Assembly (NCBI GenBank): GCA_023416275.1
Contig: JAEZIB010000102.1
Span: 124,001-188,000, forward strand
Direction of reading: 5' to 3'
DNA length: 64,000 nt
Source of the DNA: Bacillota bacterium
GTDB lineage: Bacteria > Bacillota > Clostridia > Acetivibrionales > DSM-1351
Of this stretch, positions 42,005 through 50,676 are shown one piece after another. Each line of letters opens with the position of its first letter. The first letter of the stretch is position 1. The notes beneath the pieces were generated by a model, which made no database searches, was not told where the DNA came from, and worked only from the letters and a program-made list of their open reading frames with translations. Position numbers and translations under genes: made by a program.

Positions 42005-42796
42005 TTGGAACAATATAATCGGGTTATTGATTTGTGGCAAGCTTACGACATTACGTCTTCAGCTGATTTGGAAAAATATCTTGAAAGCTTTAGAATCCTA
42101 TTCGCATTTCATTCTGGAAAGATAGAGAACGATGAAATTACCTATAATGATACAAGAGAAATCTTTGAAAACGGTAAAGTAGTAAGCTACACAGGAAGTC
42201 CCCGCACTCTGTTTGAACAACATAATCAAAAGCTTTGCTATGAGTTTCTCAAAGAGAAAATCGTAAAAAGGGAGCCTTTGAGTGTAAATCTAGTAAAAGA
42301 AATACACAGAGTTCTGACTGGAGGAACATATGATGAACGCAGATATATTGTTAATGAGGAACGCCCCGGCGAGTTTAAAAAGCATGATTATGTGACTGGT
42401 ATAAATGAAGTTGGCTCTGCTGCCCAAAATGTGGAGAGTGACTTGTCAGAGCTGATTGATGAAGTAAATGAATACAGTGGTAAGAATGTCTTAAAGGCTG
42501 CTGCCTATCTGCATGCTAGATTTGAGTATATCCATCCATTTGCAGATGGTAATGGACGTGTCGGAAGGACACTTATCAATTACTATCTTATGATACGGAA
42601 GCATCCTCCACTAATCGTCTATGACGAGGATAAGCGGATGTACTTTGAATGCCTGCAAAAGTATGATGAATCTGAGGATTTAAATCCACTTTATGAGTTT
42701 CTTAAATATGAGACAGAAAAAACATGGGAAAAGGCACTGGCTCTCGCTGATAACATGATATCAGAACGAAAAGGCTTGTCGGATTTTATTGAGTAA
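42005..42796 (+). CDS. Fic-family AMPylase, self-inhibited type
   Basis: Fic enzymes transfer AMP (or related groups) to hydroxyl side chains of target proteins. The catalytic motif HPFADGNGRVGR is complete (His at residue 177). The inhibitory helix motif (S/T)xxxE(G/N) is present near residues 37-42 as SGKIEN, N-terminal to the Fic core, so activity is probably held in check. TTG 42005 is favoured because it lies 6 nt after AGGAGGG; ATG 41999 directly abuts that site. The target is unknown. It is in cargo position in island 2, with no separate antitoxin gene next to it. Confidence 0.9.
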   Translation: MEQYNRVIDLWQAYDITSSADLEKYLESFRILFAFHSGKIENDEITYNDTREIFENGKVVSYTGSPRTLFEQHNQKLCYEFLKEKIVKREPLSVNLVKEIHRVLTGGTYDERRYIVNEERPGEFKKHDYVTGINEVGSAAQNVESDLSELIDEVNEYSGKNVLKAAAYLHARFEYIHPFADGNGRVGRTLINYYLMIRKHPPLIVYDEDKRMYFECLQKYDESEDLNPLYEFLKYETEKTWEKALALADNMISERKGLSDFIE

Positions 42797-42904
42797 AGAT
42801 TTTCTCTAGGATGTCAGCACATTTATCTTATGAATTTTTATTTAACCAAAATTGTAGACGTTATATTTACCACATTAATAACTCATACTTATAAAAAATG
42901 TGAG

Positions 42905-43063
42905 GTGATACGCATATCCAGACAATTTTTTATTGCCGATACGCATTTTGGACACAGAAATATTATTGAATACGAAAACAGACCATTTCTTACTACTGAG
43001 GAGATGGATAATGCGCTAATAGCAAATTGGAACAATACCAAGAAATTCTTCGATATAAAATAG
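42905..43063 (+). pseudogene. Metallophosphoesterase, N-terminal fragment
   Basis: The frame begins near GTG 42905 and encodes RQFFIADTHFGHRNIIEYEN through NALIANWNN, the amino end of a calcineurin-like phosphoesterase (D-x-H and GH metal motifs). It then hits an unrelated tail and a stop after ~52 residues, where the family continues for over 100 more. No remainder is visible downstream. It is a truncated remnant, consistent with decay of island 2. Confidence 0.75.
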
Positions 43064-43195
43064 ACCTCTCAAATTACTTAACTATGTAGTCAAGAAAAGT
43101 AATATTAATACTCAATTTTAACAATTTGCAAAGTAACATAAAAACATATAATAATCCAGAAAAGTTTGCAGTCTTATAATATAGGGAGAGTTAAA

Positions 43196-44764
43196 ATGAT
43201 AGCTGATTATAATCTTGCAGAGAAATCGAAAGAACAGTTAGTGGAATTAATAAATAAACTACTTATTAGATTGTCAGAGAAAGAACGTATAGAATTTATC
43301 TCACGTTGGATAAGCCCTCAAGCTGCGCTTAGCGAGGTTTGTGCAGGAGATAGTAATAATTTTATAGTGAGGGTTGAAAGGTTTTGTAAGGATTGCTTGG
43401 ATAAAAAATACTATGTAGAGCCAGATTGTGAAGATTATTACACAGATTATGATGACGATGTAGATTATTCTTCTTCGAAATGGGCTGAAGAGTTCGAACA
43501 GCTTTATAAATTGGCAGTAATGTTTTCGAGAAACAGTGATTTTGAAGTATCCCTTAAGAGTTTTGATATGCTGTTTGATTGTCTGCAAGAGGCAGAGCAT
43601 GATGAGGAGATTCTTGGTACAACAGACCCTTTAATATATATAGATATTAATTGGGATTTAGTTTTTGAAGAATATTATAGATCTATTGCGGGCTATTTAA
43701 CAGATAAAAGGCAGTCAGTATTTAAAGCAGTGGAAGTATGGATGTGTGGGGGGAATCAGCATTCAAAAAGTATATTCAATTACTTTTCAGATATTAATCT
43801 TATTGAGGAGGCTATCAGATATAATATAAACGAATGCTCGGAATGTTGGACAATACAGCATGAATTATATGAGCTCCTAAAAAGCTTTTATATAAAACAG
43901 AATAAAGTGTTTGATGAAATAATGATGCCAGAAAGCATGCTGTGTTATAGTAAGAATTTTACATATGATGTAGTGCAGGGCTATACAAGTCATCAAAAAT
44001 GGAGCACTGCAGTTGAAATTATTCTTCCTGCTTTAAAGGTTATTGATAACGAACGCATACTGGAAGCTCTTAATATCAATTTGATAAGCTGCTATAATGA
44101 GTTAAAGCAATATGACAAGGGGCTAGAGGTTGCAACTGCTCTTTTTAAGAAATATCCTAATAAGCATGATTACTATTTGAAGGCTAGGAGACTTGCCGAC
44201 AAGATAAAAAGGCTTGATTATTTTGTAAAGGAAATGATTGCATATGCCAAGACTTGTGATGGATACTACTCTACCGAAATCCTTCTAAGAATACTATCCT
44301 CTGAAGGGTGTATAAATGATATGATTAATTTTGCCTTAAAATCTGATGGATATAGAAGGCATGATTATATGAAATATACCTTTAAGTCTCTAATCTACAG
44401 AGCACTAAGAGGCAGGGACAGAGAGAATATTCCTGTAGTGTTAAAGGAGCTAATAGGTGGATTAGAGCATGGTAAAATTTCTGGAATAGTTGATATGGTA
44501 GATGGCTTTCAAAGTTTAGAAATAGAAAGAGATTTATTGCAAAGTGCTATTAATATTCTAAAGGATATAATACAGTTCCATATAGATGCTGCTAAGAGGA
44601 CAAGGTATGCAAGAGCAGCTTATTACTGCTCTCTGATACAGGGGATTTATATATACCTGAATGAGAAGGATGAGTTTGAACATTATTATGGTACTATAAT
44701 ATCAGGAAATACTAGAAAACCAGCTCTAAGAGATGAGATGAGGAAGGTGCTTTTAATAAAGTAG
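43196..44764 (+). CDS. Unknown 522-residue helical-repeat protein
   Basis: A large soluble protein made of helices with TPR/HEAT-like spacing (LEALNINLISCYNELKQYDK, GLEVATALFKKYPNKHDYYL) and an acidic stretch CEDYYTDYDDDVDYSSSKWA near residue 85. No catalytic motif is recognised. ATG 43196 follows GGGAGAG; the upstream TTG at 43166 is rejected. The gene stands alone between the phosphoesterase remnant and the next terminator. It might be a scaffold or regulator. The resemblance to TPR proteins is by pattern only. Confidence 0.65.
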   Translation: MIADYNLAEKSKEQLVELINKLLIRLSEKERIEFISRWISPQAALSEVCAGDSNNFIVRVERFCKDCLDKKYYVEPDCEDYYTDYDDDVDYSSSKWAEEFEQLYKLAVMFSRNSDFEVSLKSFDMLFDCLQEAEHDEEILGTTDPLIYIDINWDLVFEEYYRSIAGYLTDKRQSVFKAVEVWMCGGNQHSKSIFNYFSDINLIEEAIRYNINECSECWTIQHELYELLKSFYIKQNKVFDEIMMPESMLCYSKNFTYDVVQGYTSHQKWSTAVEIILPALKVIDNERILEALNINLISCYNELKQYDKGLEVATALFKKYPNKHDYYLKARRLADKIKRLDYFVKEMIAYAKTCDGYYSTEILLRILSSEGCINDMINFALKSDGYRRHDYMKYTFKSLIYRALRGRDRENIPVVLKELIGGLEHGKISGIVDMVDGFQSLEIERDLLQSAINILKDIIQFHIDAAKRTRYARAAYYCSLIQGIYIYLNEKDEFEHYYGTIISGNTRKPALRDEMRKVLLIK

Positions 44765-45028
44765 ATGATTTTACTTTTTATCAATGTAAAGGAATATACG
44801 TTGACGTGAACATGCTTTGTGCAAGTTATCATGAAAATTATTAGCCATATCAAAAAAGGTTATGTAAAGATAAAAAATAATAGTAGATTTAAATAAATAA
44901 AATTATATTCAGGGTGTATTTGAAATGATAGAAAGATTGAAGAAGGAGTATTGGTTTAAGAGGAGAAAAAAATACTAAGGCAGGATGGAAATCATCCTAA
45001 GCCGATAAAAAAGAAAAATTCATCAATT

Positions 45029-45074
45029 AAGGCTAAGTTAGAGGTCAATTAACGACTATCAACTTAGCCTTTTT
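45029..45074 (+). terminator. Leader terminator ahead of the 135-residue gene
   Basis: AAGGCTAAGTT/AACTTAGCCTT (45029-45039, 45061-45071) runs into T, 27 nt before the next start codon and more than 260 nt from any upstream gene. It probably acts on the leader of the gene at 45101. The 336-nt gap holds no gene. Confidence 0.8.
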
Positions 45075-45100
45075 ATATCAATTAATATGGGAGGTTTGCT

Positions 45101-45508
45101 ATGAATAATAAAAAAATGATTGTTATACCTACACTATCTAAATTTGAAAACTCGCTTGGAATATACAGTAGGAAAATTAAAGCAGCGATATTTATACCAA
45201 ATAAAACAGAACATCTGAACTCATCTCTACTCGAGTCATCATTATGTCGGTTAAGGTTTCTTGACATCGTTAGACAGTTTAATAATGAAAAAGGATTTCA
45301 AAGAGGAGTCAAAGGAATAAAGAGGTTGCATTATATGTGTAGTAAAGGGCAGATAGATATGGTTATCTGCTATTCAAAGGAAAACGTAATAGATTATGAA
45401 AATAGTTTAGATAATGAGGATAATTCCATAAAAAAGTATGGCACTGCTTTTTATTGCATTAAGGAGTGTATTCTTTTAAAGGCTGATGAGATTATCCCTC
45501 TGTCATAA
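45101..45508 (+). CDS. Unknown 135-residue protein behind a leader terminator
   Basis: A basic protein beginning MNNKKMIVIPTLSKFENSLG with no motif that I recognise and no membrane segment. GGGAGGTTTGCT precedes the ATG. A U-tailed hairpin lies in its leader, like those before several genes of island 3, and the gene may be a stray cargo or regulatory gene of the same element type. The function is unknown. Confidence 0.55.
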   Translation: MNNKKMIVIPTLSKFENSLGIYSRKIKAAIFIPNKTEHLNSSLLESSLCRLRFLDIVRQFNNEKGFQRGVKGIKRLHYMCSKGQIDMVICYSKENVIDYENSLDNEDNSIKKYGTAFYCIKECILLKADEIIPLS

Positions 45509-45520
45509 AATACAAACCGG

Positions 45521-45565
45521 TTCTAACACTTTTCTATCACTTGTAGTGTTAGAAAAGTGTTAGAA
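45521..45565. repeat. 16-bp perfect inverted repeat
   Basis: TTCTAACACTTTTCTA (45521-45536) pairs with 45550-45565, with an inner CAC/GTG. It lies 12 nt after the 135-residue gene and lacks a U-tail. It is either a weak terminator or a binding site. Confidence 0.55.
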
Positions 45566-45749
45566 GCGATAGAAACTGAATAATGATAATGAAAACAAAA
45601 ATGAGCCTCATTTCACATCTTAAGATCACCTATTATGGGTCATGTGTCTGGTGCGCCAATTAGTGGTGATTAGACATAGTCTTATTGCGTAAATATGGGA
45701 ATATGCTTTTAAAACTGGTATAATAGAAATGCATGAAAGGGGTGCATTC

Positions 45750-46751
45750 ATGAACTCTGAAATAGTTATGTATCAGACAGAAGACGGCTTGACAAAAATA
45801 GAAACAACATTTGATGGTGATACCGTATGGCTTTCTTTAGACCAAATGGCGGAGCTGTTTCAACGCGACAAGTCTACGATTTCACGTCATATAAAAAATA
45901 TATTTAATGAAGGGGAACTTGAACGAAATTCAGTTGTTGCAAATTTTGCAACAACTGCTTCCGATGGTAAAATCTATCAGGTTGACTATTATAATCTCGA
46001 TGTGATTATATCTGTCGGTTACCGGGTAAAATCTATTCGTGGTACACAATTTCGGATTTGGGCAAACAGCATCTTAAAAGAATATCTGAAAAAAGGTTTT
46101 GCCATGAATGATGAACTACTTAAAAATAATGGCAGGGGAGTTTATTTTGATGAACTCTTAGAACGGATTCGGGACATCCGTTCGGCAGAAAAAGTCTTCT
46201 GGCGAAAAGTTCTTGATATCTATGCAACAAGCGTTGACTATGATCCAAGAATGGAAGCATCAATGCAATTTTTTAAAAGCGTGCAGAATAAAATGCACTG
46301 GGCAGCTCATGGACAGACAGCAGCAGAAAAGATTTATTATTCTGCAAACGCAGAAAAACCATATATGGGAATGCTAGGTTTTAAAGGAGAACAACCTACT
46401 CAAGCCGAAGTGTTGATTGCAAAAAACTATTGTACAGAAGAAGAACTATCTGCCTTAAATAGTATTGTATCAGCATATCTGGAATTTGCAGAAATGCAGG
46501 CCAGAAGAAGAATCCCAATGTACATGTCTGACTGGATAGAGACCTTGGATGGATTTCTGAAGTTATCCAAACATGAAATTCTGACACATGCCGGTAAAAT
46601 CAGTGCCAAGGCAGCTGAGTTAAAAGCAAAGGAAGAATATAAAAAATATAAGCAACTGAATTTGGACAATGTTTCTAAAGTAGAGAAAGACTACATAAAA
46701 GTTTTGGAAGCTTTGGAAATAAAGCTATTGGGAGAAGGCAAAGATAAATAG
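45750..46751 (+). CDS. RhuM-family protein
   Basis: A 333-residue member of the RhuM (virulence_RhuM, Pfam PF13310) family. The N-terminal region has KIETTFDGDTVWLSLDQMAE and FQRDKSTISRHIKNIFNEGE, the latter helix-turn-helix-like, then the family stretch ISVGYRVKSIRGTQFRIWAN. RhuM genes occur widely on pathogenicity and defence islands. Their function is not established, and some sit next to toxin or restriction genes. ATG 45750 follows AAAGGGG; ATG 45729 is rejected. TGGTATAAT at 45716-45724 is an extended -10 element 26 nt before the start. Confidence 0.9.
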   Translation: MNSEIVMYQTEDGLTKIETTFDGDTVWLSLDQMAELFQRDKSTISRHIKNIFNEGELERNSVVANFATTASDGKIYQVDYYNLDVIISVGYRVKSIRGTQFRIWANSILKEYLKKGFAMNDELLKNNGRGVYFDELLERIRDIRSAEKVFWRKVLDIYATSVDYDPRMEASMQFFKSVQNKMHWAAHGQTAAEKIYYSANAEKPYMGMLGFKGEQPTQAEVLIAKNYCTEEELSALNSIVSAYLEFAEMQARRRIPMYMSDWIETLDGFLKLSKHEILTHAGKISAKAAELKAKEEYKKYKQLNLDNVSKVEKDYIKVLEALEIKLLGEGKDK

Positions 46752-46955
46752 AACTATTCATATGAACAGTTTTGAAATAAACGGATGTTTATATTCGGCG
46801 TTGTGATTTTGGAAGAGTAATATAATCCTTCAACCTACCCTTGAAGCGATAAAAATGATGACGTATAATTATGCAATATTATGCAGTTTGAATGTATATA
46901 AGGGCACATTACAGAAGAAAAATGCATAAATATGCAAAAATAATGTATAAAAACG

Positions 46956-47059
46956 GTGGATATGTTTCCGTGGACGGGGCACGTGGAAGCGACAATTCTG
47001 ATGACAAGATGTGGTTCTGAGGATAAAAAGTAGGATTTAACCACAAGATGTTGTGGTTT
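46956..47059 (+). repeat. Second attachment repeat (methyltransferase 3' end remnant)
   Basis: 94 of 104 positions match 40975-41078, including the frame VDMFPWTGHVEATILMTRCG, its TAG stop and the CCACAA/TTGTGG hairpin. It has no start codon or upstream gene body. It is both the right end of island 2 and the left end of island 3. Confidence 0.85.
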
Positions 47060-47077
47060 TGGAGTGAATTTGGGGCG

Positions 47078-47105
47078 AAAAACGAGCTAAAAAACGCTCG
47101 TTTTT
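47078..47105 (+). terminator. Terminator at the left end of island 3
   Basis: AAAAACGAGC/GCTCGTTTTT (47078-47087, 47096-47105) has an 8-nt loop. It directly follows the attachment repeat. Confidence 0.8.
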
Positions 47106-47216
47106 GGGGCTCAAAAAAGGGCAAAAATATAGATGACATTGAGAGCTTGAAGAAAAACGAGTGCTTTTTAGTGGCTTTAATGGCAACAATACCAAAACAG
47201 AAACTGATTACATTGA

Positions 47217-47359
47217 TAGTGCATACATACTCTGTGGCAGCTGTTCAGAGCCAAGGGCGAGCAAGTAGGGTGACGGATATAGAAGAAGGTAGAATTATAA
47301 AAGAAGACGATGGAATGCTAGTATGTATGGCGGAAGTTAATGGGTATCCAGATAGATTC
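47217..47359 (+). repeat. Remnant coding segment, copy 1
   Basis: This ~140-bp segment is repeated at 50432-50571 with small indels. It reads in frame as SVAAVQSQGRASRVTDIEEG followed by RIIKEDDG and AEVNGYPDRF. It is part of a 133-codon open frame (47048-47449) that I do not accept as a full gene because the flanking codons look arbitrary. Confidence 0.5.
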
Positions 47360-47401
47360 ATATGGAAGTTCAAGACAACTCAGAGACTTAACCATAACCA
47401 C

Positions 47402-47439
47402 AAAAAAGTTGCTAGGATAACAATCCTAACAACTTTTTT
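47402..47439 (+). terminator. Terminator interrupted by IS256-family insertion
   Basis: AAAAAAGTTG then TAGGAT pair with ATCCTA then CAACTTTTTT (47402-47439). The insertion sequence lies directly after the T-tract, which is itself the duplicated target. Confidence 0.75.
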
Positions 47440-48898
47440 GAGAGTGTGAAATTTTTTCTGTAAATAGCTTTCTATGATAATAAAATTAGAGGTATGAAGG
47501 CCGAAATAGCTTTCATACCTTGTTTACAATATAATGAAAATTTAAGAGTATGTCAAGCTCACCCCTTTTTAAAGAGTGTCTTTACCAATTGCTAAAGTGT
47601 TATTGATGAAGCCTACCTTCGTACATTATGGACAATTCCCCATAGACCTTACCCCAATTTCTTAGAATTTGTGTCCATTTCTTAGTAGCCTCGAATGTAG
47701 CTAAATAGAGAGCTTTAAGAAGGGCTGTCTCACTTGGAAATACACTCCTTTGTCGATTTAATCGGCGATAGGTGCTATTTAAACTTTCAATGGAGTTAGT
47801 TGTATATATAACCTTACGTACATCTGAAGAAAATTTGAAAATTGGACTGATTACATCCCAATTTGTTGCCCAGCTCTTCATTGCATTTGGATAACGGTCT
47901 TGCCATTTATCTGCGATTCTTTCCATACGCTCATGTCCTGTTTCTTCAGTTGGAGCATGGTAAATTGTTTTAAGGTCATTAGCAAATTCCTTTTTATCCT
48001 TGTCTGCTACATATTTTAGAGTATTCCTAACCTGATGGACAATGCAACGCTGGTATTCAGTGTCTGGGAAGGCTACTGCAATGGATTCTTTTATGCCAGA
48101 TAATCCATCAGCACATAGAATAAGAATATCCCTAACTCCTCGATTCTTAAGCTCATTTAGGACGCTTAGCCAATATTTGCTGCTTTCATTTTGTCCAACA
48201 TTAATGCTGAGTACATCTTTCTGACCATCTTCATTAATGCCAAGAATTATGTAAGCAGCTAGTTTTTTAATGACGTTATTATCTCTTACTGAAAAATGAA
48301 CAGCATCAATAAACACAATAGGATAGATGCTAGAAAGTGGTCTATGTTGCCATTCTTCGATTTCTGGTAAGAGTTTATTAGTAATATCCGATACCATACC
48401 CTCACTGACCTCAAACCCGTAAATATCCTCTATTTGGTCTGATATTTGACGAGTTGATAAGCCCTTAGCATACATGGCAATGATTTTTTCTTCTATTCCA
48501 GAAATGTCTTTTTGACGCTTCTTAACTATTTGTGGTTCAAAAGTACTTTCCCGATCCTGAGGGACTTCAATTTCCATTTCACCATACTTACTACGTATTG
48601 ACTTAGGTTTCCTACCATTCCTTGAATTAGTGTTGCCAGTGCGTTCGTACGGCTCATAGCCAAGATGTTGATCCATCTCAGCTTCCATCATACTTTGAAT
48701 GGTACCACCAAGAAGGTCTTTTAGTGCTTCCTGGATGTCTTCTGCAGACTGGATGTCATACTCCTGAAGCAATGCCGCTATAATATTCTTTTTCCCTTCG
48801 CTCATTAAGCTTTTTCTCTTTACCATAAAAAACAGCCTCCTATGATATTTAAATTTTATCATAGAAAGCTGTATTTACAGACTTTTTTTCACACACTC
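47440..48898 (-). mobile_element. IS256-family insertion sequence, complete
   Basis: A 1,459-bp element with terminal inverted repeats GAGAGTGTGAAA (left) and GAGTGTGTGAAA (right, reversed), 11 of 12 matching, and further subterminal similarity (CTGTAAATA, GCTTTCTATGATAA). It is flanked by an 8-bp target duplication ACTTTTTT at 47432-47439 and 48899-48906, the size expected for IS256. Confidence 0.92.
47600..48826 (-). CDS. IS256-family (mutator-type) DDE transposase
   Basis: A 408-residue transposase of the Transposase_mut family. Visible parts are HLGYEPYERTGNTNSRNGRK (early zinc/HTH region), EVPQDRESTFEPQIVKKRQK, the first catalytic Asp in YPIVFIDAVHFSVRDN, the second in LILCADGLSGIKE, and the late catalytic Glu in YTTNSIESLNSTYRR. 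ATG 48826 follows AGGAGGC; the frame start at 48862 is rejected. It is full length and appears intact, so it may be active. Confidence 0.95.
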   Translation of the reverse strand: MVKRKSLMSEGKKNIIAALLQEYDIQSAEDIQEALKDLLGGTIQSMMEAEMDQHLGYEPYERTGNTNSRNGRKPKSIRSKYGEMEIEVPQDRESTFEPQIVKKRQKDISGIEEKIIAMYAKGLSTRQISDQIEDIYGFEVSEGMVSDITNKLLPEIEEWQHRPLSSIYPIVFIDAVHFSVRDNNVIKKLAAYIILGINEDGQKDVLSINVGQNESSKYWLSVLNELKNRGVRDILILCADGLSGIKESIAVAFPDTEYQRCIVHQVRNTLKYVADKDKKEFANDLKTIYHAPTEETGHERMERIADKWQDRYPNAMKSWATNWDVISPIFKFSSDVRKVIYTTNSIESLNSTYRRLNRQRSVFPSETALLKALYLATFEATKKWTQILRNWGKVYGELSIMYEGRLHQ

Positions 48899-48928
48899 AC
48901 TTTTTTATTCCCATTTGAACGATGCTTA

Positions 48929-49513
48929 TCACTTTTCTAATGCTTTAATTCTATATTTAAGCTCTTTTAAATTCATAACTTCATCTGTTTCGAAAGATTG
49001 GATCTCAGAGGTATCTTCAGAATCAGAGAGAGTATTCACTGAATCAGTACTTTTTTGTCTGATTTTATTAAAGCCTTGGCTATAGCTTACCAGTCTATAA
49101 ACGCCATTTGGATTTTTGCATAAAAACAGTAAAAATTCGTCGCCCTTTTCTAGTTTTTTATCTCCGTCGCCAAACATACCAAGTTCAAAATTTTTATCGG
49201 ATGAACCCTTTAAATCCTCCACAGATTTCATTTTATATATAGTTGCATATCCTTCTGATGTTTTTGCAGTTACCTTTTGTTTATTTTTATTTCCGTTAAA
49301 TTTACACCTGACAATTAAATCGGATTTGGTTATTAATTCATCCTGGCTCATTCTTATTTCACTAAAGTGTATTGAAGAGGTTTCTTCATTTATTTCACTA
49401 AAGGATATGTTTTCGTCGCTGACTTTACTATTTAAACCGAAGTTGAACACATATAAGGTTGACAGAAGAGCTATTAATACTACTCCACAAATGACCAAAA
49501 TATTTTTTTTCAT
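48929..49513 (-). CDS. Membrane-anchored or exported hypothetical protein
   Basis: A 194-residue protein with an N-terminal hydrophobic helix (KNILVICGVVLIALLSTLYV) serving as anchor or signal, and a soluble exterior part. KSDLIVRCKFNGNKNKQKVT and KGDEFLLFLCKNPNGVYRLV suggest a compact beta domain. GGAGG precedes the ATG. It lies 35 nt downstream of the matrixin-like protease gene on the same strand, so the pair is probably an operon and the product might be a partner or inhibitor of the protease. No family is recognised. Confidence 0.65.
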   Translation of the reverse strand: MKKNILVICGVVLIALLSTLYVFNFGLNSKVSDENISFSEINEETSSIHFSEIRMSQDELITKSDLIVRCKFNGNKNKQKVTAKTSEGYATIYKMKSVEDLKGSSDKNFELGMFGDGDKKLEKGDEFLLFLCKNPNGVYRLVSYSQGFNKIRQKSTDSVNTLSDSEDTSEIQSFETDEVMNLKELKYRIKALEK

Positions 49514-49548
49514 AAATTAAAGCCTCCATTCAATATGTAAATAATTCC

Positions 49549-50196
49549 TTATTTTATTTTTGCTGCAACAGCTTGTACACCACTAATATCGTCACTTTCC
49601 AATGTTCTCCAATGGTATGTTAGATTGTTACCCATAGAATCGTTAACACTATAATACATGGTTTGATAAAGTGAAGGAGATGTATTTTGTGGAGAACCAC
49701 CTCCAGGAATTGAGTTATTATGTGCTAATCCTGCTGCATGACCCAATTCATGAGTTACAGTTCCTTGCCGATCAAAATAGGAACTGCTATTTCCGTCTCC
49801 CCAATTACATGTAGAATTCGTATTCATAATAATATCAAATTTATTATAATTGTTATCTTGAGTTACACTACAAAACCCTGATGCATTTTGTGGAACGTAA
49901 TAATCTATATAGTTGGCAAAATCATCAAATGTTATATCTGATCGTGCATCATTAAAATAAACAAATCCTGTACTATCTCCGCTTCTAGTAAAAGTTATTC
50001 CATTAGAAACATTAGACCATGCAGTTGCAGCATATATTGTCGCTAACCTTTGATCTGAAGTCATATCATTAGTGTAATAACTTAGATTTTTTGTAGTGGG
50101 ATGACCATAAAACAAATTGTAAGCAAAAGAATTGCAAGCAAGAGTAGCAAGTAGTAAAGTAATAATAATCATAAACTTTAATTTTTTCTTTTTCAT
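49549..50196 (-). CDS. Secreted matrixin-like zinc metalloprotease
   Basis: A 215-residue exported peptidase. The signal peptide (FMIIITLLLATLACNSFA) ends near residue 25. The metzincin motif HELGHAAGLAH is complete (H149, E150, H153, G156, H159) and a Met-turn is visible in LYQTMYYS, as in matrixins (family M10A). An N-terminal propeptide with cysteine switch is not evident. It would cleave proteins outside the cell; the substrate is unknown. It is transcribed opposite to the conjugation-type operon and sits between two copies of a remnant repeat, so it looks like acquired cargo. Confidence 0.88.
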   Translation of the reverse strand: MKKKKLKFMIIITLLLATLACNSFAYNLFYGHPTTKNLSYYTNDMTSDQRLATIYAATAWSNVSNGITFTRSGDSTGFVYFNDARSDITFDDFANYIDYYVPQNASGFCSVTQDNNYNKFDIIMNTNSTCNWGDGNSSSYFDRQGTVTHELGHAAGLAHNNSIPGGGSPQNTSPSLYQTMYYSVNDSMGNNLTYHWRTLESDDISGVQAVAAKIK

Positions 50197-50431
50197 ATTA
50201 AACCTCCAATAATCAATAAATTAGTATAATTATACATTATTTTAAAATAAATGTAAATAAAAGTTAAAATAAGGTTTGTTGTAGAGGATATATAAACAAC
50301 TGGTTATATACTTAATAGAGTAGTGAAGGTATCAAAATATTGAGCATTATAAAGTAGAAAAGGGTATATTTTAAGCAGGACTATACTTTTCAGCGTTAAT
50401 CAAGCCTTTTAGCAGAATTATATTACTGCGC

Positions 50432-50571
50432 TAGTGCATACTCTATAGAAGCTGTTCAGAGCGAAGTGCGAGCAAGTAGGATGACGGGCGTAGAAGGTGG
50501 TAGAATTATAAAAGAAGACGATGGAAATGCTAGTATGTATGTCAGAAGTTAATGGGTATCCAGACCGATTC
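50432..50571 (+). repeat. Remnant coding segment, copy 2
   Basis: Matches 47217-47359. The frame SIEAVQSEVRASRMTGVEGG-RIIKEDDG is shared and then broken by one extra A (GATGGAAATGC versus GATGGAATGC). The 559-nt gap 50197-50755 holds no intact gene. Confidence 0.5.
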
Positions 50572-50676
50572 TATGGTTAAGAATCATAATAAATAATTAT
50601 ACACTTGTCAGAAAATCCAAATTAATATTTAATTATAATCATGATATTAGTGAAAAATAACATTTAAAATCAAACG

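Larger units (their letters stand above)
41079..46955. mobile_element. Island 2: decayed element at the methyltransferase 3' end
   Basis: 5.9 kb lies between the two 104-bp repeats. It holds a frameshifted gene, Fic, a phosphoesterase fragment, an unknown helical protein, a small unknown protein and RhuM. No integrase, relaxase or replication gene remains. It shares GGCAAAAATATAGATGACA at its left end (41140-41158) with the left end of island 3 (47120-47138), suggesting related elements integrated in tandem. Confidence 0.7.

Noticed and set aside
41079..46955. Complete integrative element with its own recombinase
   Set aside because: No integrase or resolvase motif appears in any frame between the repeats, so it can only be a remnant or non-autonomous.
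47048..47449. 133-codon frame at the left end of island 3 as an intact gene
   Set aside because: It starts inside the attachment repeat, crosses a terminator at 47078 and ends in another terminator. Only the middle ~45 codons recur elsewhere, so it is a remnant.
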